Part shown: positions 44,511 to 57,090 of the stretch, in pieces | Layout of the letters: the number at the start of each line of letters is the position of its first letter | Position numbering within the stretch: the stretch's first letter is position 1 | From: Hordeum vulgare subsp. vulgare | Taxonomy: Eukaryota > Streptophyta > Magnoliopsida > Poales > Poaceae | NCBI RefSeq assembly: GCF_904849725.1 | Contig: NC_058522.1 | Location: forward strand, 336,169,029-336,233,028 | Direction: 5' to 3' | DNA: 64,000 nucleotides | Notes under the pieces: generated by a model | The model's input: the letters and a program-made list of their open reading frames with translations, nothing else | Databases searched by the model: none | Told to the model about the DNA's origin: nothing | Translations under genes and position numbers: made by a program

Positions 44511-46278
44511 TGTTGGAAATATGCCCTAGAGGCAATAATAAAATGGTTATTATCATATTTCCTTCTTCATGATAATCGTCTATTGTTCATGCTATAATTG
44601 TATTAACAGGAAACAGTAATACATGTGTGAATAAATAGATCACAATGTGTCCCTAGCAAGCCTCTAGTTGGCTAGCTCATTGATCAATAGATGATCATGG
44701 TTTCCTGATCATGGGCATTAGATGTCATTGATAACGGGATCACATCATTGGGAGAATGATGTGATGGACAAGACCCAATCCTAAGCATGGCACTAGATCG
44801 TATTGTTCGTATGCTAAAGCTTTTCTAATGTCAAGTGTCTTTTCCTTCGACCGTGAGATTGTGCATCTCCCGGATACCGTAGGAGTGCTTTGGGTGTATC
44901 AAACGTCACAACGTAACTGGGTGACTATAAAGGTGCACTACGGGTACCTCTGAAAGTGTCTGCTGGGTTGGTACGAATCGAGATCGGGATTTGTCACTCC
45001 GTGTGACGGAGAGGTATCTCTGGGCCCACTCGGTAGAACATCATCATGAGCTCAATGTGACTAAGGAGTTAATCACACGATGACGTGCTACGGAACGAGT
45101 AAAGAGACTTACCGGTAACGAGATTGAACAAGGTATAGGTATACCGACGATCGAACCTCGGGCATGTTCTATACCAATAGACAAAGGGATTTGTATACGG
45201 GATTGATTGAATCCTTGACATCGTGGTTCATCCGATGAGATCATCATGGAACGTGTGGGAGCCACCATGGGTATCCAGATCCCGCTGATGGTTATTGTCC
45301 GGAGAACGTCTCGGTCATGTCTGCATGCTTCCCGAACCCGTAGGGTCTACACACTTAAGGTTCGATGATGCTAGGGTTATAGGGAAATGTTATATGAGGT
45401 TACCGAAAGTTGTTCGGAGTCCCGGATGAGATCTCGGACATCACGAGGAGCTCCGGAATGGTCTGGACATAAAGATTGATATATAGTATGGATGGTTTTG
45501 GACACCGGAAATGTTTCGCGCGTCACCGGTAGCGTACCGGGACCACCGGAAATGGTCCCCGGGGTCCACCGGGAGGGGCCACCAGCCCCAATAGGTAGCA
45601 TGGGCCAAAAGGTGGAGGGCAACCAGCCCAAAGTGGGCTGGTCGCCTCCCACAAAGGGGCCCAAGGCGTAGGAGGTGGAGAGAGGGGGAAACCCTAGGCG
45701 CTGGTGGGCCTATGGCCCACCTAGGGGTGCGCCACCCCCTCCCCCTGCCCTGGCCGCCGCACCTCCCATCTGGGGGGGCTGCCGCACCACCTAGGGTGGG
45801 AACCCTAGGGGTGGCACCCCCCTCCCCTCCTCCTATATATAGTGGGGCTTTTGGGGCTGTTTTGCACACGGTTTTCCCTCTCCCTCAGAGCAGCCCTGCT
45901 CCCCTCCTTCCTCCTCTCCCACGGTGCTTGGCGAAGCCCTGCCGGGAGAACTCGTCTCTCCATCGACACCATGCCGTCGTGCTGCCGGAGATCTTCCCCA
46001 ACCTCTCCCTCCTCCTTGTTGGATCAAGGTGCGGGAGACGTCACCGGGCTGCACGTGTGTTGAACGCGGAGGTGTCGTGGTTCGGCACTAGATCGGAATC
46101 TCACCGCGATCTGAATCGCCGCGAGTACGACTCCATCAACCGCGTGCTAGGAACGCTTCCGCTTAGCGATCTTCAAAGGTATGAAGATGCACTCACCCCG
46201 TTCTCGTTGCTGGTCTCTCCATAGGAAGATCTAGATATGCGTAGGAATTGTTTTTAATTTATGCTACGTTACCCAATA
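44511..46278 (+). repeat. Copia-3 5' LTR
   Basis: 1,768 bp, starts TGTTGGAAATATGCCCTAGA and ends CCCAATA (from CCCAACA). The primer site GTGGCATCCGAGCC follows at 46279. Confidence 0.92.
45834..45841 (+). promoter_or_regulatory. TATA box of Copia-3 5' LTR
   Basis: TATATATA in the context CTCCTATATATAGTGGGG; the same element is at 52638-52645 in the downstream LTR. Confidence 0.6.
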
Positions 46279-47166
46279 GTGGCATCCGAGCCAGGTTTTC
46301 TATGCGTAGTTTCTATGCACGAGTAGAACACAAAAGGTTGTGGGTGACGATTTGTCAATTGCTTGCCGCTACTAGTCTTATTATTTTCCGGCGGTATTGT
46401 GGGATAAAGCGGCCCGGACTGACCTTACACGTACGCTTACGTGAGACTGGTTCCACCGACAGACATGCACACCGTGCATAAAGATGGCTAGCGGGTGTCT
46501 GTCTCTCCTACTCTAGTAGTTGGCGTGACGACTTCACGGAGACACAATGATGGAAATCATGATGATGGAGATCATGGTGTCACGCCGGTGACAATTATGA
46601 TCATGCGATGCCTGAAGATGGAGATCGAAAGAGCAAAGATGATAATGGCCATATCATGTCACTATATGATTGCATTGTGATGTTTATCATGTTTTTCATC
46701 TTATTGCTTAGAACGATAGTAGCATAATAAGATGATCCCTCTTAAAATTGCGAGAACGTATTCCCCTAAGTGTGCACCGTTGCGAAGGATCATTGTCTCG
46801 AAGCACCATGTGATGATCGGCTGTGATAGATTCTAACGTTCGCATACAACGGGTGTAAGCCAAATTTACACACGCGAAACACCTAGGTTGACTTGACGAG
46901 CTTAGCATGTATAGACATGACCTCGAATACAAGAGACCGAAAGGTCGAACATGAGTCGTATGGTCGAATATGATCAGCATGAAGTTCCTCACCATGGTGA
47001 CTAGTCCGTCTCACGTGATGATCGGACACGGGTTAGTCAACATGGATCATGTATCACTTTGATGACTAGAGGGATGTCGATTTAAGTGGGAGTTCATACT
47101 TAATTTGATTAAATGAACTTAATTGTCATGAACTTAGTCTAAAAGTTGTCTTTATAAATATTGTAG
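46279..47166 (+). other. Copia-3 primer-binding site and leader
   Basis: GTGGCATCCGAGCCAGG directly abuts the LTR; the rest is untranslated leader homologous to that of Copia-1. No separate gene. Confidence 0.75.
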
Positions 47167-50100
47167 ATGGCCAACGTCAACCTCAATTTCAACGCATTCC
47201 TAGAGAAAGACAAGCTGAAAGATGATGGTAGCAACTATGCGGACTGGATCCGCAACTTGAAGCTCATCCTTGAAGCAGCTAAAAAGGCTTATGTCCTTGA
47301 TGCGCCTCTAGGTGACCCTCCCACTCCCACAGCAGCCCAGGACATTCTGAACGTCTGGCAAACGCGGAGTGATGACTACTCTCTGGTTAGGTGTGGCTTG
47401 CTATACAGTTTTGAAACAGGGCTCCAAAGGCGTTTTGAGCAACACGGTGCATATGAGATGTTCCAAGAGCTGAAACTAGTTTTTCAAGCTCATGCCCGTG
47501 TCGAGAGATATGAAGTCTCTGACAAGTTATTTAGTTGTAAGATGGAGGAGAACAGTTCTGTCAGTGAGCACATACTCAAAATGTCTGGGTTACACGGTCG
47601 TCTGACTTCACTTGGAGTCGAACTTCCGGATGATGCTATAATTGACAGAATCCTCCAGTCTCTCCCACCAAGCTACAAACGTTTTGTGTTGAACTACAAC
47701 ATGCAAGGGATGGAGAAGACCATTCCCGAGTTGTACTCGATGTTCAAGTCTGCAGAAGTAGAAATCAAGAAAGAGCATCAAGTGTTGATGGTCAACAAGA
47801 CCACCAGTTTCAAGAAGGGCAAGGGTAAGAAGAACTTCAAGAAAGAAGGCAAAGTCGTTGCCGCGCCCGGTAAGCCAGATGCCGGGAAGAAGAAAAAGAA
47901 TGGACCCAAGCCTGAGACTGAGTGCTTCTATTGCAAGGGAAAAGGTCACTCGAAGCGGAACTGCCCCAAGTACTTAGCGGACAAGAAGGCCGGCAACGTT
48001 AAAGGTATATGTGATATACATGTTATTGATGTGTACCTTATCAGCGCTCGTAGTAGCTCCTGGGTATTTGATACCCGTGTTGTTGCTCACATTTGCAACT
48101 CAAAGCAGGAACTGCGGAATAAGCGGAGACTGTCCAAGGACGAGGTGACGATGCGCGTCGGGAATGGCTCCAAGGTCAATGTGATCGCCGTCGGCACGCT
48201 ACCTCTACATCTACCGTCGGGATTAGTTTTAAACCTTAATAATTGTTATTTAGTACCAGCTTTGAGCATGAATATTCTATCAGGGTCCTGCTTAATGCGA
48301 GACGGCTACTCATTTAAGTCAGTGAATAATGGTTGTTCTATTTATATGAGTGATATGTTTTATGGTCATGCTCCGCTGGTGAATGGTTTATTCTTGATGA
48401 ATCTTGATCGTGATGTTATACATATTCATAGTGTGAGTACCAAAAGATGTAAAGTTGATAATGATAGTCCCACATACTTGTGGCACTGCCGCCTTTGTCA
48501 TATCGGTGTTAAGCGCATGAAGAAGCTCCATACTGATGGACTATTAGAGTCTCTTGACTTTGAATCATTTGACACATGCGAACCATGCCTCATGGGCAAG
48601 ATGACTAAGACTCCATTCTCAGGAATAATGGAGAGAGCAACCGACTTATTGGAAATAATACATACTGATGTGTGTGGTCCAATGAACGTTGAAGCTCGCA
48701 GTGGCTACCGTTATGTTCTCACTCTCACCGATCATTTGAGTAGGTATGGGTATATCTACTTGATGAAGAACAAATCTGAGACTTTTGAAAAGTTCAAGGA
48801 ATTTCAGAGTGAGGTCGAGAATCAACGTGACAGAAAAATTAAGTGTTTACAATCTGATCGTGAAGGAGAATACTTGAGTCACGAGTTTGGCACACACCTA
48901 AGGATGTGTGGAATCGTTTCACAACTGACGCCGCCTCGCACACCGCAACGCAACGGAGTGTCTGAACGTCGTAATCGTACTTTATTAGATATGGTACAAT
49001 TTATGATGTCTCTTACCGACTTACCGCTATAATTTTGGGGATACGCATTAGAAACTGTGGCATTCACTTTAAATAGGGCGCCGTCTAAATCTGTTGAGAT
49101 GACACCGTATGAACTATGGTTTGGCAGGAAACCTAAGTTGTCATTTCTTAAAGTTTGGGGCTGCGATGCTTATGTGAAGAAACTTCAACCAGAGAAGCTC
49201 GAACCCAAAGCAGAGAAATGTGTATTCATAGGATACCCTAAGGAAACTATTGGGTATACCTTCTATCTTAGATCCGAAGGTAAAACCTTCGTTGCCAAGA
49301 ACGGATCCTTTCTAGAGAAAGAGTTTCTCTCGAAAGAAGTAAGTGGGAGGAAAGTGGAACTTGATGAGGTAATTACACCCCCTCTCGAACAGGAAAGTAG
49401 CGCAGCGCAGGAAATTGTTCCTGTGGCACCTACACCAACTGAAGAGGAAGTTAATGATAATGATCATGAAGCTTTGGATCAAGTTACTACTGAACCACGA
49501 AGGTACACAAGGGCACGCTCCGCACCAGAGTGGTACGGCAACCCTGTGATGGAAATCATGTTGTTAGACAATAGTGAACCTTCGAACTATGAAGAAGCAA
49601 TGGCGGGCCCGGATTCCAATAAATGGCTTGAGGCTATGAAATCCGAGATAGGATCCATGTATGAGAACAAAGTATGGACTTTGGTGGACTTGCCCGATGA
49701 CCGGCGAGCCATAGAAAATAAATGGATCTTCAACAAGAAGACTGATGCAAACGGTAATGTGACCGTTTATAAAGCTCTACTTGTCGCAAAGGGTTTTCGA
49801 CAAATTCAAGGAGTTGACTACGAAGAGACTTTCTCTCCCGTAGCAAAGCTGAAATCAATCTGAATGATGTTAGCAATTGCCGCCTTTTATGATTATGAAA
49901 TTTGGCAAATGGATGTCAAAACAACGTTCCTTAATGGGGATCTTAAGGAAGAGTTGTATATGATGCAACCAGAAGGTTTTGTCGACCCTAAGGGTGCTAA
50001 CAAAGTGTGCAAGCTCCAGCGATGCATCTATGGGCTGGTGCAAGCATCTCGGAGTTGGAACATTCGCTTTAATGAGGTGATTAAAGTGTTTGGGTTCATA

Positions 50101-51036
50101 CAGGTTTACGGAGAAGCCTGTCTGTAGAAGAAAGTGAGTGGGAGCTCTGTAGCTTTCCTCATACTATATGTGGATGACATATTATTGATGGGGAATAACA
50201 TAGAGATGTTGGAGAGCATAAAGGCCTATTTGAACAAGAGTTTTTCATTGAAGGACCTTGGAGAAGCTGCATACATATTAGGCATCAAGATCTATAGAGA
50301 TAGATCGAGACGCCTCATAGGTCTTTCACAAAGTACATACCTTAACAAGAGTATTGTCCCCTACGCTTCAGCCGTAGGCTCTCTAATGTATGCCATGTTG
50401 TGTACCAGACCTGATATAAACCTTGCCATAAGTTTGGTAGGGAGGTACCAAAGTGATTGCGGTATGGAACACTGGACAGCGGTCAAGAATATCCTTAAGT
50501 ACCTGAAGAGGACTAAGGAGATGTTTCTCTTTTATGGAGGTGACGAAGAGCTCGTCGTAAAGGGTTACGTCGATGCTAGCTTCAACACAGATCCGGATGA
50601 CTCTAAGTCACAAACCGGATACGTATATGTTTTGAATGGTGGGGCGGCGATCTGGTGCAGCAGCAAGCAAGAAGTCGTGGCAGCATCTACATGTGAAGCG
50701 GAGTACATAACTGCTTCAGAAGCGGCTCATGAAGGAATTTGGATGTAGGAGCTCATCACCGACCTTGGAGTGGTTCCAAGCGCGTCGGGTCCAATGACGC
50801 TGTTCTGTGATAACACTCGGGCCATTGCCATAGTCAAGGAGCCCAGGTTTCACAGGAAGACCAAGCACATCAAACGCTGCTACAACTCCATCCAGGACCA
50901 TGTCCAGAGTGGACTGATAGACATTTGTAAAGTACACACGAATCTGAATATTGCAGACCCATTGACAAAACCTCTTCCTCGAGCAAAACATGATCAACAC
51001 CATAATGCTATGGGTGTTCGATACATCACAATGTAA
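47167..51036 (+). pseudogene. Copia-3 gag-pol, one frame with four stops and a 36-codon deletion
   Basis: The frame from the ATG at 47167 (MANVNLNFNAFLEKDKLK) runs 1,290 codons to 51036 without a frameshift. It is broken by TAA at 49030 (Ser in relatives), TGA at 49861 (from CGA Arg), TAG at 50125 (Tyr) and TAG at 50746 (from CAG Gln). The zinc knuckle CFYCKGKGHSKRNC is complete. The protease motif reads DTR instead of DTG, and the integrase HHCC region has LWHCRLCH with Gly changed to Cys. The integrase core retains HTDVCGPM, SDREGEY and NGVSERRNRT. YVDDILLMGN is present. About 36 residues are deleted in reverse transcriptase after QSTYLNK (near 50350). Inactive. Confidence 0.93.
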
Positions 51037-51068
51037 CTAGATTATTGACTCTAGTGCAAGTGGGAGAC

Positions 51069-51134
51069 TGTTGGAAATATACCTAGAGGCAATAATAAAA
51101 TGGTTATTATCATATTTCCTTGTTCATGATAATC
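51069..51134 (+). repeat. Copia-3 truncated 3' LTR (first 66 bp)
   Basis: TGTTGGAAATATACCTAGAG follows the polypurine tract. It ends at TGATAATC, where the LTR sequence is replaced by duplicated flank. The join shares AATC with both parents. Confidence 0.9.
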
Positions 51135-51337
51135 TATGGGTTATCTTGGGGGTATGAACCATGGAGAAGTTGGAATACAGTAAATATTACATCAATTTAA
51201 ATAAATAATGAGTTCACACTAGTACCTAAAGTGGTGATTTATTTTCTTATGCTAACGGATCTTATGAGTTTTTTGTCGAGTTTTGTGTTGTAAAGTTTTC
51301 AAGTTTTGGGTAAAGATTTAAAGGACTATGGAATAAG
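51131..51337 (+). repeat. Duplicated flank of Copia-3 (copy of 44303-44510)
   Basis: 207 bp versus 208 bp, with about six differences by eye, ending with the target site ATAAG exactly as in the original. It is Gypsy-1 internal sequence. Confidence 0.92.
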
Positions 51338-53082
51338 TGTTGGAAATATGCCCTAGAGGCAATAATAAAATGGTTATTATCATATTTCCTTCTTCATGAT
51401 AATCGTCTATTGTTCATGCTATAATTGTATTAACAGGAAACAGTAATACATGTGTGAATAAATAGATCACAATGTGTCCCTAGCAAGCCTCTAGTTGGCT
51501 AGCTCATTGATCAATAGATGATCATGGTTTCCTGATCATGGGCATTAGATGTCATTGATAACGGGATCACATCATTGGGAGAATGATGTGATGGACAAGA
51601 CCCAATCCTAAGCATGGCACTAGATCGTATTGTTCGTATGCTAAAGCTTTTCTAATGTCAAGTGTCTTTTCCTTCGACCGTGAGATTGTGCATCTCCCGG
51701 ATACCGTAGGAGTGCTTTGGGTGTATCAAATGTCACAACGTAACTGGGTGACTATAAAGGTGCACTACGGGTACTTCTGAAAGTGTTTGTTGGGTTGGTA
51801 CGAATCGAGATCGGGATTTTTCACTCCGTGTGACAGAGAGGTGTCTCTGGGCCCACTCGGTAGAACATCATCATGAGATCAATGTGACTAAGTAGTTAAT
51901 CACACGATGACGTGCTACGGAACGAGTGAAGGGACTTACCGGTAACGAGATTGAACAAGGTATAGATATACCGACGATCGAACCTCGGGCATGTTCTATA
52001 CCGACAAACAAAGGGAATTGTATACGGGATTGATTGAATCCTTGACATCGTGGTTCATCCGATGAGATCACCGTGGAACGTGTGGGATCCACCATGGGTA
52101 TCCAGATCCCGCTGATGGTTATTGGCCGGAGAACGTCTCGGTCATGTCTGCATGCTTCCCGAATCCGTAGGGTCTACACACTTAAGGTTCGATGATGCTA
52201 GGGTTATAGGGAAATGTTATACGAGGTTACCAAAAGTTGTTCGGAGTCCCGGATGAGATCCCGGACGTCACGAGGAGCTCCGGAATGGTCCGGAGGTAAA
52301 GATTCATATATACAGGATGGATGGTTTTAGACACCAGAAATGTTTCGCGCGTCACCGGTAGCATACCGGGACCGCCGGAAATGGTCCCGGGGGTCTACCG
52401 GGAGGGGCCACCAGCCCCAACAGGTAGCATGGGCCAAAAGGTGGAGGGCAACCAGCCCAAACTAAGCTGGTGCGCCTCCCACAAAGAGGCCCAAGGCGCA
52501 GGAGGTGAAGAGGGGGGAAACCCTAGGCGCCGGTGGGCCTAAGGCCCACCTAGGGGTGCGCCACCCCCTCCCCCTGCCCTGACCGCCGCACCACCTAGGG
52601 TGGGAACCCTAGGGGTGGCACCCCCCTCCCCTCCTCCTATATATAGTGGGGGTTTTGGGGCTGTTTTGCACACGGTTTTCCTTCTCCCTCGGCGTAGCCC
52701 TGCTCCCCTCCTTCCTCCTCTCCCACGGTGCTTGGCGAAGCCCTGCCGGGAGACCTCGTCTCTCCATCGACACCACGCCGTCGTGCTGCCGGAGATCTTC
52801 CCCAAGCTCTCCCTCCTCCTTGCTAGATCAAGGTGCGGGAGACGTCACCGGGCTGCACGTGTGTTGAACGCGGAGGTGTCGTGGTTCGGCACTAGATCGG
52901 AATCTCACCGCGATCTGAATCGCCGCGAGTACGACTCCATCAACCGCGTTCTAGCAACGCTTCCGCTTAGCGATCTTCAAAGGTATGAAGATGCACTCAC
53001 CCCGTTCTCGTTGCTGGTCTCTCCATAGGAAGATCTGAATATGCGTAGGAATTTTTTTGAATTTATGCTACGTTACCCAACA
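51338..53082 (+). repeat. Copia-3 downstream complete LTR
   Basis: 1,745 bp, TG...CCCAACA ends, followed by ATAAG. It lacks a short stretch present in the 5' LTR near 45750-45785. With the preceding duplicated flank it looks like a solo LTR joined to the element. Confidence 0.92.
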
Positions 53083-53087
53083 ATAAG

Positions 53088-55115
53088 GAGTGTCAAGAGC
53101 CTAAGCTTGGGAATGCCCAAGGCACCCCAAGTCATCTTCAAGCATACCAAAGAGGCTAAGCTTGGGGATGCCCCAGAAAGCATCCCCTTTTCCGCCTACA
53201 ATCCATCGATAAATTTACTTGATACTATATTTTTATTCACCACATGATATGTGTTTTGTTTGGAGCGTCTTGTATGATATGAGTCTTTACTTTTTAGTTT
53301 TCCACAATCATCCTTGTTGCACACATATTTTGAGAGGAAGAGAGATACACTGAATCGTGAATTTATTAGAATACTCTTTATGCTTCACGTATATCTTTTG
53401 AGGTAGGCAATGTTGCTCTAGTACTTCACTTATATCTTTTAGAGCACGGCGGTGTTGTGGAATTATTAAAATCTCGTACCTCACTTATATTATTTTGAAA
53501 GTTCTTTAAACAGAACAGTAATTGGTTTAGGTTATGAATTTAACCCTAATATAATAGGCATCCAAGAGGGATATAATAAAAACTTTCATATCAAGTGCAT
53601 TAAATATGATGAGAAGTTTGATTCGTTGCATATAGTTTTGAGATGTGAAGATGATAATATGAGAGTCATGCTAGTAAGTAATTGTGAATTACAAAAAATA
53701 CTTTTGTTGAAGCTTCTGATTACCGTAGCATGCACGTATGGTGAACCGTTATGTGGATAAGTCATAGCATGACTTGTTTAATGATTGTCAACCTTTGTGT
53801 GGAGGTCAGGATCGCGCGATGGTTAACTCCTACCAACCCTTCCCCTACGAGCATGCGTCTAACACTTTGCTTCGATAACTAATAGGATTTTCCAAAAAGT
53901 ATGTGAGTTCTTTATAACTAATGTTGAGTTCATGTATTATACACAGTCTCATCCTTCCACCTTTGCTAGCCTCTCTAGTAACGCGCAACTCTCGCCGGTA
54001 CATTAAACCCACCTTCCTCAAAACAGCCACCATATATTTTCCTCAAAATAGCCACCATACCTACCTATTATGGCATTTTCATAGCCATTCCGAGATATAT
54101 TGCCATGCAACACCATCGTCCAGTTTTTTTATGACACACACCATCACTTCCATATTGCTTATAGAGTCATACTTTGTTCTAGCTATCGAGTTATAATCTT
54201 TGAGTTGTAAGTAAATAAAAGTGTGATGATTTGCATTATTAGAGCATTGTCCCGTGTGAAAAAAAGGATGATGGAAGCTATGATTCCCTCACAAGTTGGG
54301 ATGAGTCTCCAGACTTTACAAAAAATTAAAGAGGCCAACGAAGCCCATAACAAAATAAAAGAGGCCAAAGATGCCCACAAAAGAAAATAAAAAAATGAGA
54401 GAAAGACAGAAGGGACGATGCTACTATCTTTTTCCGCACTTGTTCTTCAAAGTAACACCATGATCTTCATAGAGAGTCTCCTATGTTGTCACTTTCATAT
54501 AACTAGTGGAATTCCATCTTTTGCACAACCACTTAGTTTTCTTTTTTGAGATTTCATACACTTATAGCTCTAGTGCATTTGTTGCATGTCAATCCCTACT
54601 CACTCACATTAATATCTATTGATGGGCATCTTCATAGCTCGTTGATATGTTTAATTGATGTGAGACTATCTTCCTCTTTCTTTTCCAACCTCCACCACAT
54701 TCTATTCCACCTATAGTGCTATATCCGTGGCTCACACTCATGTATTGCGTGAGAATTGAAAAGGTTTGAGAACATAAAAGGTGTGAAACAATTGCTTGAT
54801 TTTCATCGGGTTTGTGCATGATTTAGATACTTTGTGTGGTGAAAATGGAGCATAGCCAGACCATATGATTTTGTAGGGATAACTTTCTAAGACCATGCTA
54901 TTTTGAAAGGAAGCAACTACCTTATTAGTATGCTTGAATTATTATTATTTTTTATGTCAATATAGACTTTTGTTTGGAGTCTTATGGATCTGGATATTCA
55001 TGCCACAATAGAGAATATTACATGGATAAATACGTTAGGTATCATTCCCCACCAAAAATTCTGTTTTTATCATTTACCTACTCGAGGACGATCAGGAATT
55101 AAGCTTGGGGATTCT
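53088..55115 (+). other. Gypsy-1 internal region after Copia-3, non-coding
   Basis: Begins with AGGCACCCCAAGTCATCTTC-type repeats (CTAAGCTTGG(G)AATGCCC-like, twice) and continues as AT-rich sequence with no frame of note. It ends GAGGACGATCAGGAATTAAG then CTTGGGGA, the polypurine-like tract. I recognise it as the 3' non-coding tail of Triticeae Athila-like elements. Confidence 0.7.
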
Positions 55116-56679
55116 TAATACGTCTCCAACGTATCTATAATTTTTTATTGTTCCATGCTATTATATTATCCGTTTTGGATGTTTTATATGTTGTTTTATA
55201 TTATTTTTGGGACTAACCTATTAATCCAGAGCCTAGTGTCAGTTTCTGTTTTTCCACGTTTTTGAATATTGCAGATAAGGAATATTAAACAGAGTCCAAA
55301 CGGAATAAAATCTCCAGAAAGATTTTTCTTGGACGAGAAGACACGCAACAGACTTGGAGTAGGGGGCAAGGCAATTACCGGGAGGCCATAAGCCTGTAGG
55401 GTGCGCCCTAGGGGGTGGTCATGCCCCTGACTTGTGGGCCCCCTATAGGTCACCTAACCCTAATTTTTGGCCTATAAATTCCCAAATATTCCCGTATCAC
55501 CAAAAGGAGCAACGAAAATACTTTTACGCTGCTGGGAGCCTCTGTTCCCGAGAGATCCAATCTGGGAGCCTTTTCCGGTAATCTGACGGAGAGGGAATTG
55601 ATCATGGAGGGCATCTACATCAACTCCATTGCCCCTCCGATGATGTGTGAGTAGTTTACCACAGACCTACGGGTCCATAGCTAGTATCTAGATAGCTTCT
55701 TCTCTCTCTTTGATCTTCAATACCATGTTCTTCATGATCTTCATGGAGATCTATACGATGTATTACTCTTTTGTGGTGTGTTTGTCGAGATCTGATGAAT
55801 TGTGAGTTAAGTTCAGATTATCCATGAATGTTATTTGAGTCTCTTTTGAATTCTTATATCCATGATTTCGTATCTTTGCAAGTCTCTTCGAATTATTTGT
55901 TTGGTTTGGCCAACTAGATTGGTAATTCTTGCAATGGTAGAAGTGCTTAGTTTTGGGTTCAATCTTGCGGTGTCCTCACCCAGTGACAGTAGGGTTAGCG
56001 AGGCATGTATTGTATTGTTTCCATCAAGAATAAAAAGATGGGGGTTTCATCATATTGCTTGAATTTATCCCTCTACATCATGGCATCTTACTTAAAGCGT
56101 TACTCTGTTCTTCATGACCTTAATACTCTAGATGCACGCACGAGTCGGTCGATGTGTGGAGTAATAGTAGTAGATGCAGAATAGTTTCGGTCTACTTGAT
56201 ACGAACATGATGCCTATATGCATAATCATTGCCTTAGATATCTTCATAATTATTCGCTTTTCTATCAATTGCTCGATAGTAATTTGTTCACCCACCGTAT
56301 TATTTTCCTTTATGAGAGAAGCCTCCAGTGAAACCTATGGCTCCCGGGTCTATTTTCCATATTATATTAAAGATCTATAAACCAAAAATACTTTGCTGCA
56401 ATTTATTTACTTTTGTCTTACTTTTAGATCTATCACTATTTTATACCTATCTCTATTAGATCTCATCCTTGCAAATAACTCTGAAGGGATTGACAACCCA
56501 TTTATTGAGTTGGGTGCAAGTGTTTTATTATTTGTGTAGGTACTACTATTGGAGCCTTGCTTGTTCCTCCTACTGGATTGATACCTTGGTTCTCAACAAA
56601 CTAAGGGAAATACTTATCTACTTTGATGCATCACCCTTTCCTCTTCAAGGGAAAACCAACGCAAGCTCAAGAGGTAGCA
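55116..56679 (+). repeat. Gypsy-1 3' LTR
   Basis: 1,564 bp, starts TAATACGTCTCCAACGTATC (the TG start has mutated to TA) and ends TAGCA. TATAAA at 55473-55478. A full-length partner of the shortened 5' LTR. Confidence 0.87.
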
Positions 56680-56684
56680 ATGCG

Positions 56685-56860
56685 TCGCGTGGGCCTCTCT
56701 CCACAAAAATGGCCGATTTGGGCGTTCCTCTCGATGCAGGCCCAGATGTGCTTTAATCTTCGTGCTATGCAGGCCCAACAGTGAATGTGGGTAACCAAAT
56801 GGGCCTTTTACTTCCCGCATGGGCCTGGGTGAGGTATATGCGACCAACCAAACGCGTCCT
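56685..56860. repeat. Second TTTGGTTG-motif cluster, possible transposon end
   Basis: The opposite strand from 56860 reads GGACGCGTTTGGTTGGTCGC, then CATTTGGTTACCC and TGTTGGGCCTGCAT, resembling the cluster at 30786-31016 in inverted orientation. It was contiguous with the B3 gene's upstream DNA before Gypsy-1 inserted. Confidence 0.4.
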
Positions 56861-57090
56861 ATATCTATAGGGAATGGACTTGACCAATTCACTCATCTAT
56901 TTAGGCATACCCCTTCTAACATTTGCATCTTGCCCTTGAAAAGACACATGTATTATCGGCTTCTCACACCAGCATGCATGATGGATTTTCCAAAACACCA
57001 GCATGGATAGTATAGTCTGGTCACTAGAAGTTGACTGACTAGGTGATTACAACTAAATGTTGAAGTCTCAAAATATACAAAAGAACTATT

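Larger units (their letters stand above)
44511..53082 (+). mobile_element. Copia-3, Angela/BARE-like LTR retrotransposon with rearranged 3' end
   Basis: The 5' LTR (44511-46278), leader, single-frame gag-pol (47167-51036) and polypurine tract are in normal order. The 3' LTR then breaks off after about 66 bp (51069-51134) and is followed by a second copy of the upstream flank (51131-51337) and a complete LTR (51338-53082). ATAAG occurs before the first LTR (44506-44510), before the second full LTR (51333-51337) and after it (53083-53087). This shows insertion into Gypsy-1 followed by duplication of the site. Confidence 0.92.
32556..56679 (+). mobile_element. Gypsy-1, Athila-like non-autonomous LTR retrotransposon with two nested Copia elements
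   Basis: The 5' LTR starts TGATATGTCTCCAACGTATC at 32556 and the 3' LTR ends AAGAGGTAGCA at 56679. The 5-bp duplication ATGCG is perfect (32551-32555 and 56680-56684). The primer-binding site is of the tRNA-Asp type (about 42847-42864), and a purine-rich AAGCTTGGGGA tract precedes the 3' LTR at 55101. The internal region holds only gag remnants and a long non-coding tail, no pol, so it needed enzymes from another element. Copia-2 sits in the 5' LTR and Copia-3 in the internal region. Without them the element is about 6.6 kb. Confidence 0.9.

Noticed and set aside
45712..46224. 170-codon ORF, repeated at 52600-53028
   Set aside because: Lies in the R/U5 part of Copia-3 LTRs and occurs at the same place in each LTR; LTR composition, not a gene.
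56174..56380. ORF repeated at 33425
   Set aside because: Shared by both Gypsy-1 LTRs; non-coding LTR sequence.
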